Assembly: GCA_030835385.1 (NCBI GenBank)
Contig: JAURPI010000037.1
Span: forward strand, 1-55,787
Direction of reading: 5' to 3'
Length of the DNA: 55,787 nucleotides
From: Alphaproteobacteria bacterium
GTDB lineage: Bacteria; Pseudomonadota; Alphaproteobacteria; Rhodospirillales; Rhodospirillaceae
Shown here: positions 55,606-55,787 of the stretch, one piece after another
Numbering within the stretch: the stretch's first letter is position 1
Layout of the letters: every line of letters starts with the position of its first letter
The notes under the pieces: generated by a model
The model's database searches: none
The model's input: the letters and a program-made list of their open reading frames with translations, nothing else
What the model was told of the DNA's origin: nothing
Translations under genes and position numbers: made by a program

Positions 55606-55787
55606 AAGTGCGGTAATGGATTTTAACGACCCCAAGCTGTAAAGCTCCCTGGCTATGGGCCACTTTCGATGAGAGTTTCTGGGACGGGGGGACCTGATGA
55701 GGCCTGACATGATTATGCTGTTTGAGCCCCTTTCTGATGACAGTCTGGGCCTGGTTAATGGTTGAGAACCACTCAGCATTAAGGACT

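Noticed and set aside
1-55787. CRISPR arrays, tRNA or rRNA genes, insertion sequences
   Set aside because: No regularly spaced repeats, no tRNA-like cloverleaf with TTCGAATC-type arms, and no transposase or integrase motifs were seen.

Overview
The window looks like a chromosome segment of an alphaproteobacterium, probably a Rhodospirillales-like lineage. The reasons are the SAM-II riboswitch in front of metZ, the argD-argF-hslO and argH-lptM-lysA arrangements, a TIGR02302/DUF4175 protein beside an MJ0042 zinc-finger gene and ftsEX, and a class II (B12-dependent) ribonucleotide reductase together with a PduO-type adenosyltransferase. I see no rRNA, tRNA, CRISPR array, insertion sequence or integrase. 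No gene-free gap exceeds about 290 bases.

Region 1 (1-14.8 kb) is a type II secretion block. It holds the 3' end of a TPR/GT9-like glycosyltransferase gene, a monocistronic Ser/Thr-rich secreted protein with its own terminator, and then a tightly overlapping operon gspF-G-H-I-J-[TPR glycosyltransferase]-K-L-M-C-D, a Sel1-repeat lipoprotein and a small membrane protein. The secretin GspD carries its own lipobox. The glycosyltransferase is coupled by 4-nt overlap inside the pseudopilin genes and is a paralogue of the first gene. No gspE ATPase or prepilin peptidase is present, so these must lie elsewhere. By eye the block is AT-richer than the rest.

Region 2 (14.9-26.4 kb) has two divergent TPR genes, one fused to a GT-A-like domain with a DxD motif. 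They are followed by SAM-II riboswitch-metZ, apaG, folE and trkH on +, then hslO, argF, argD and an ABC-2 permease on -, and then recX.

Region 3 (26.4-38.3 kb) is more accessory. It contains a deletion scar that joins the front half of a type III polyketide synthase to the tail of an isoprenylcysteine methyltransferase-like gene. Next come two coupled alpha/beta hydrolases with His at the nucleophile position, a small GIY-YIG-like protein, lptG-GT39-PAP2 on -, pduO-etfB-etfA-hbdA on +, and a second GT39-PAP2 pair on +.

Region 4 (38.3-52.1 kb) is conserved core: tlpA, argH, the small lipoprotein lptM, lysA, TIGR02302, ftsE, ftsX, a YdcF-like gene, plsC and nrdJ. The zinc-finger/DUF3426 gene between TIGR02302 and ftsE carries both an in-frame TAG and a frameshift.

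Region 5 (52.1-55.8 kb) has a class II aldolase gene, then two decayed envelope genes (an outer-membrane barrel with TAG plus frameshift, and a broken YcnI/DUF1775 gene), and a SAM-dependent methyltransferase.

The strongest candidate for an undescribed system is the T2SS block with built-in TPR glycosyltransferases and a Ser/Thr-rich exported protein. I propose that it may secrete, and perhaps glycosylate, that surface protein; this is inference from gene order.
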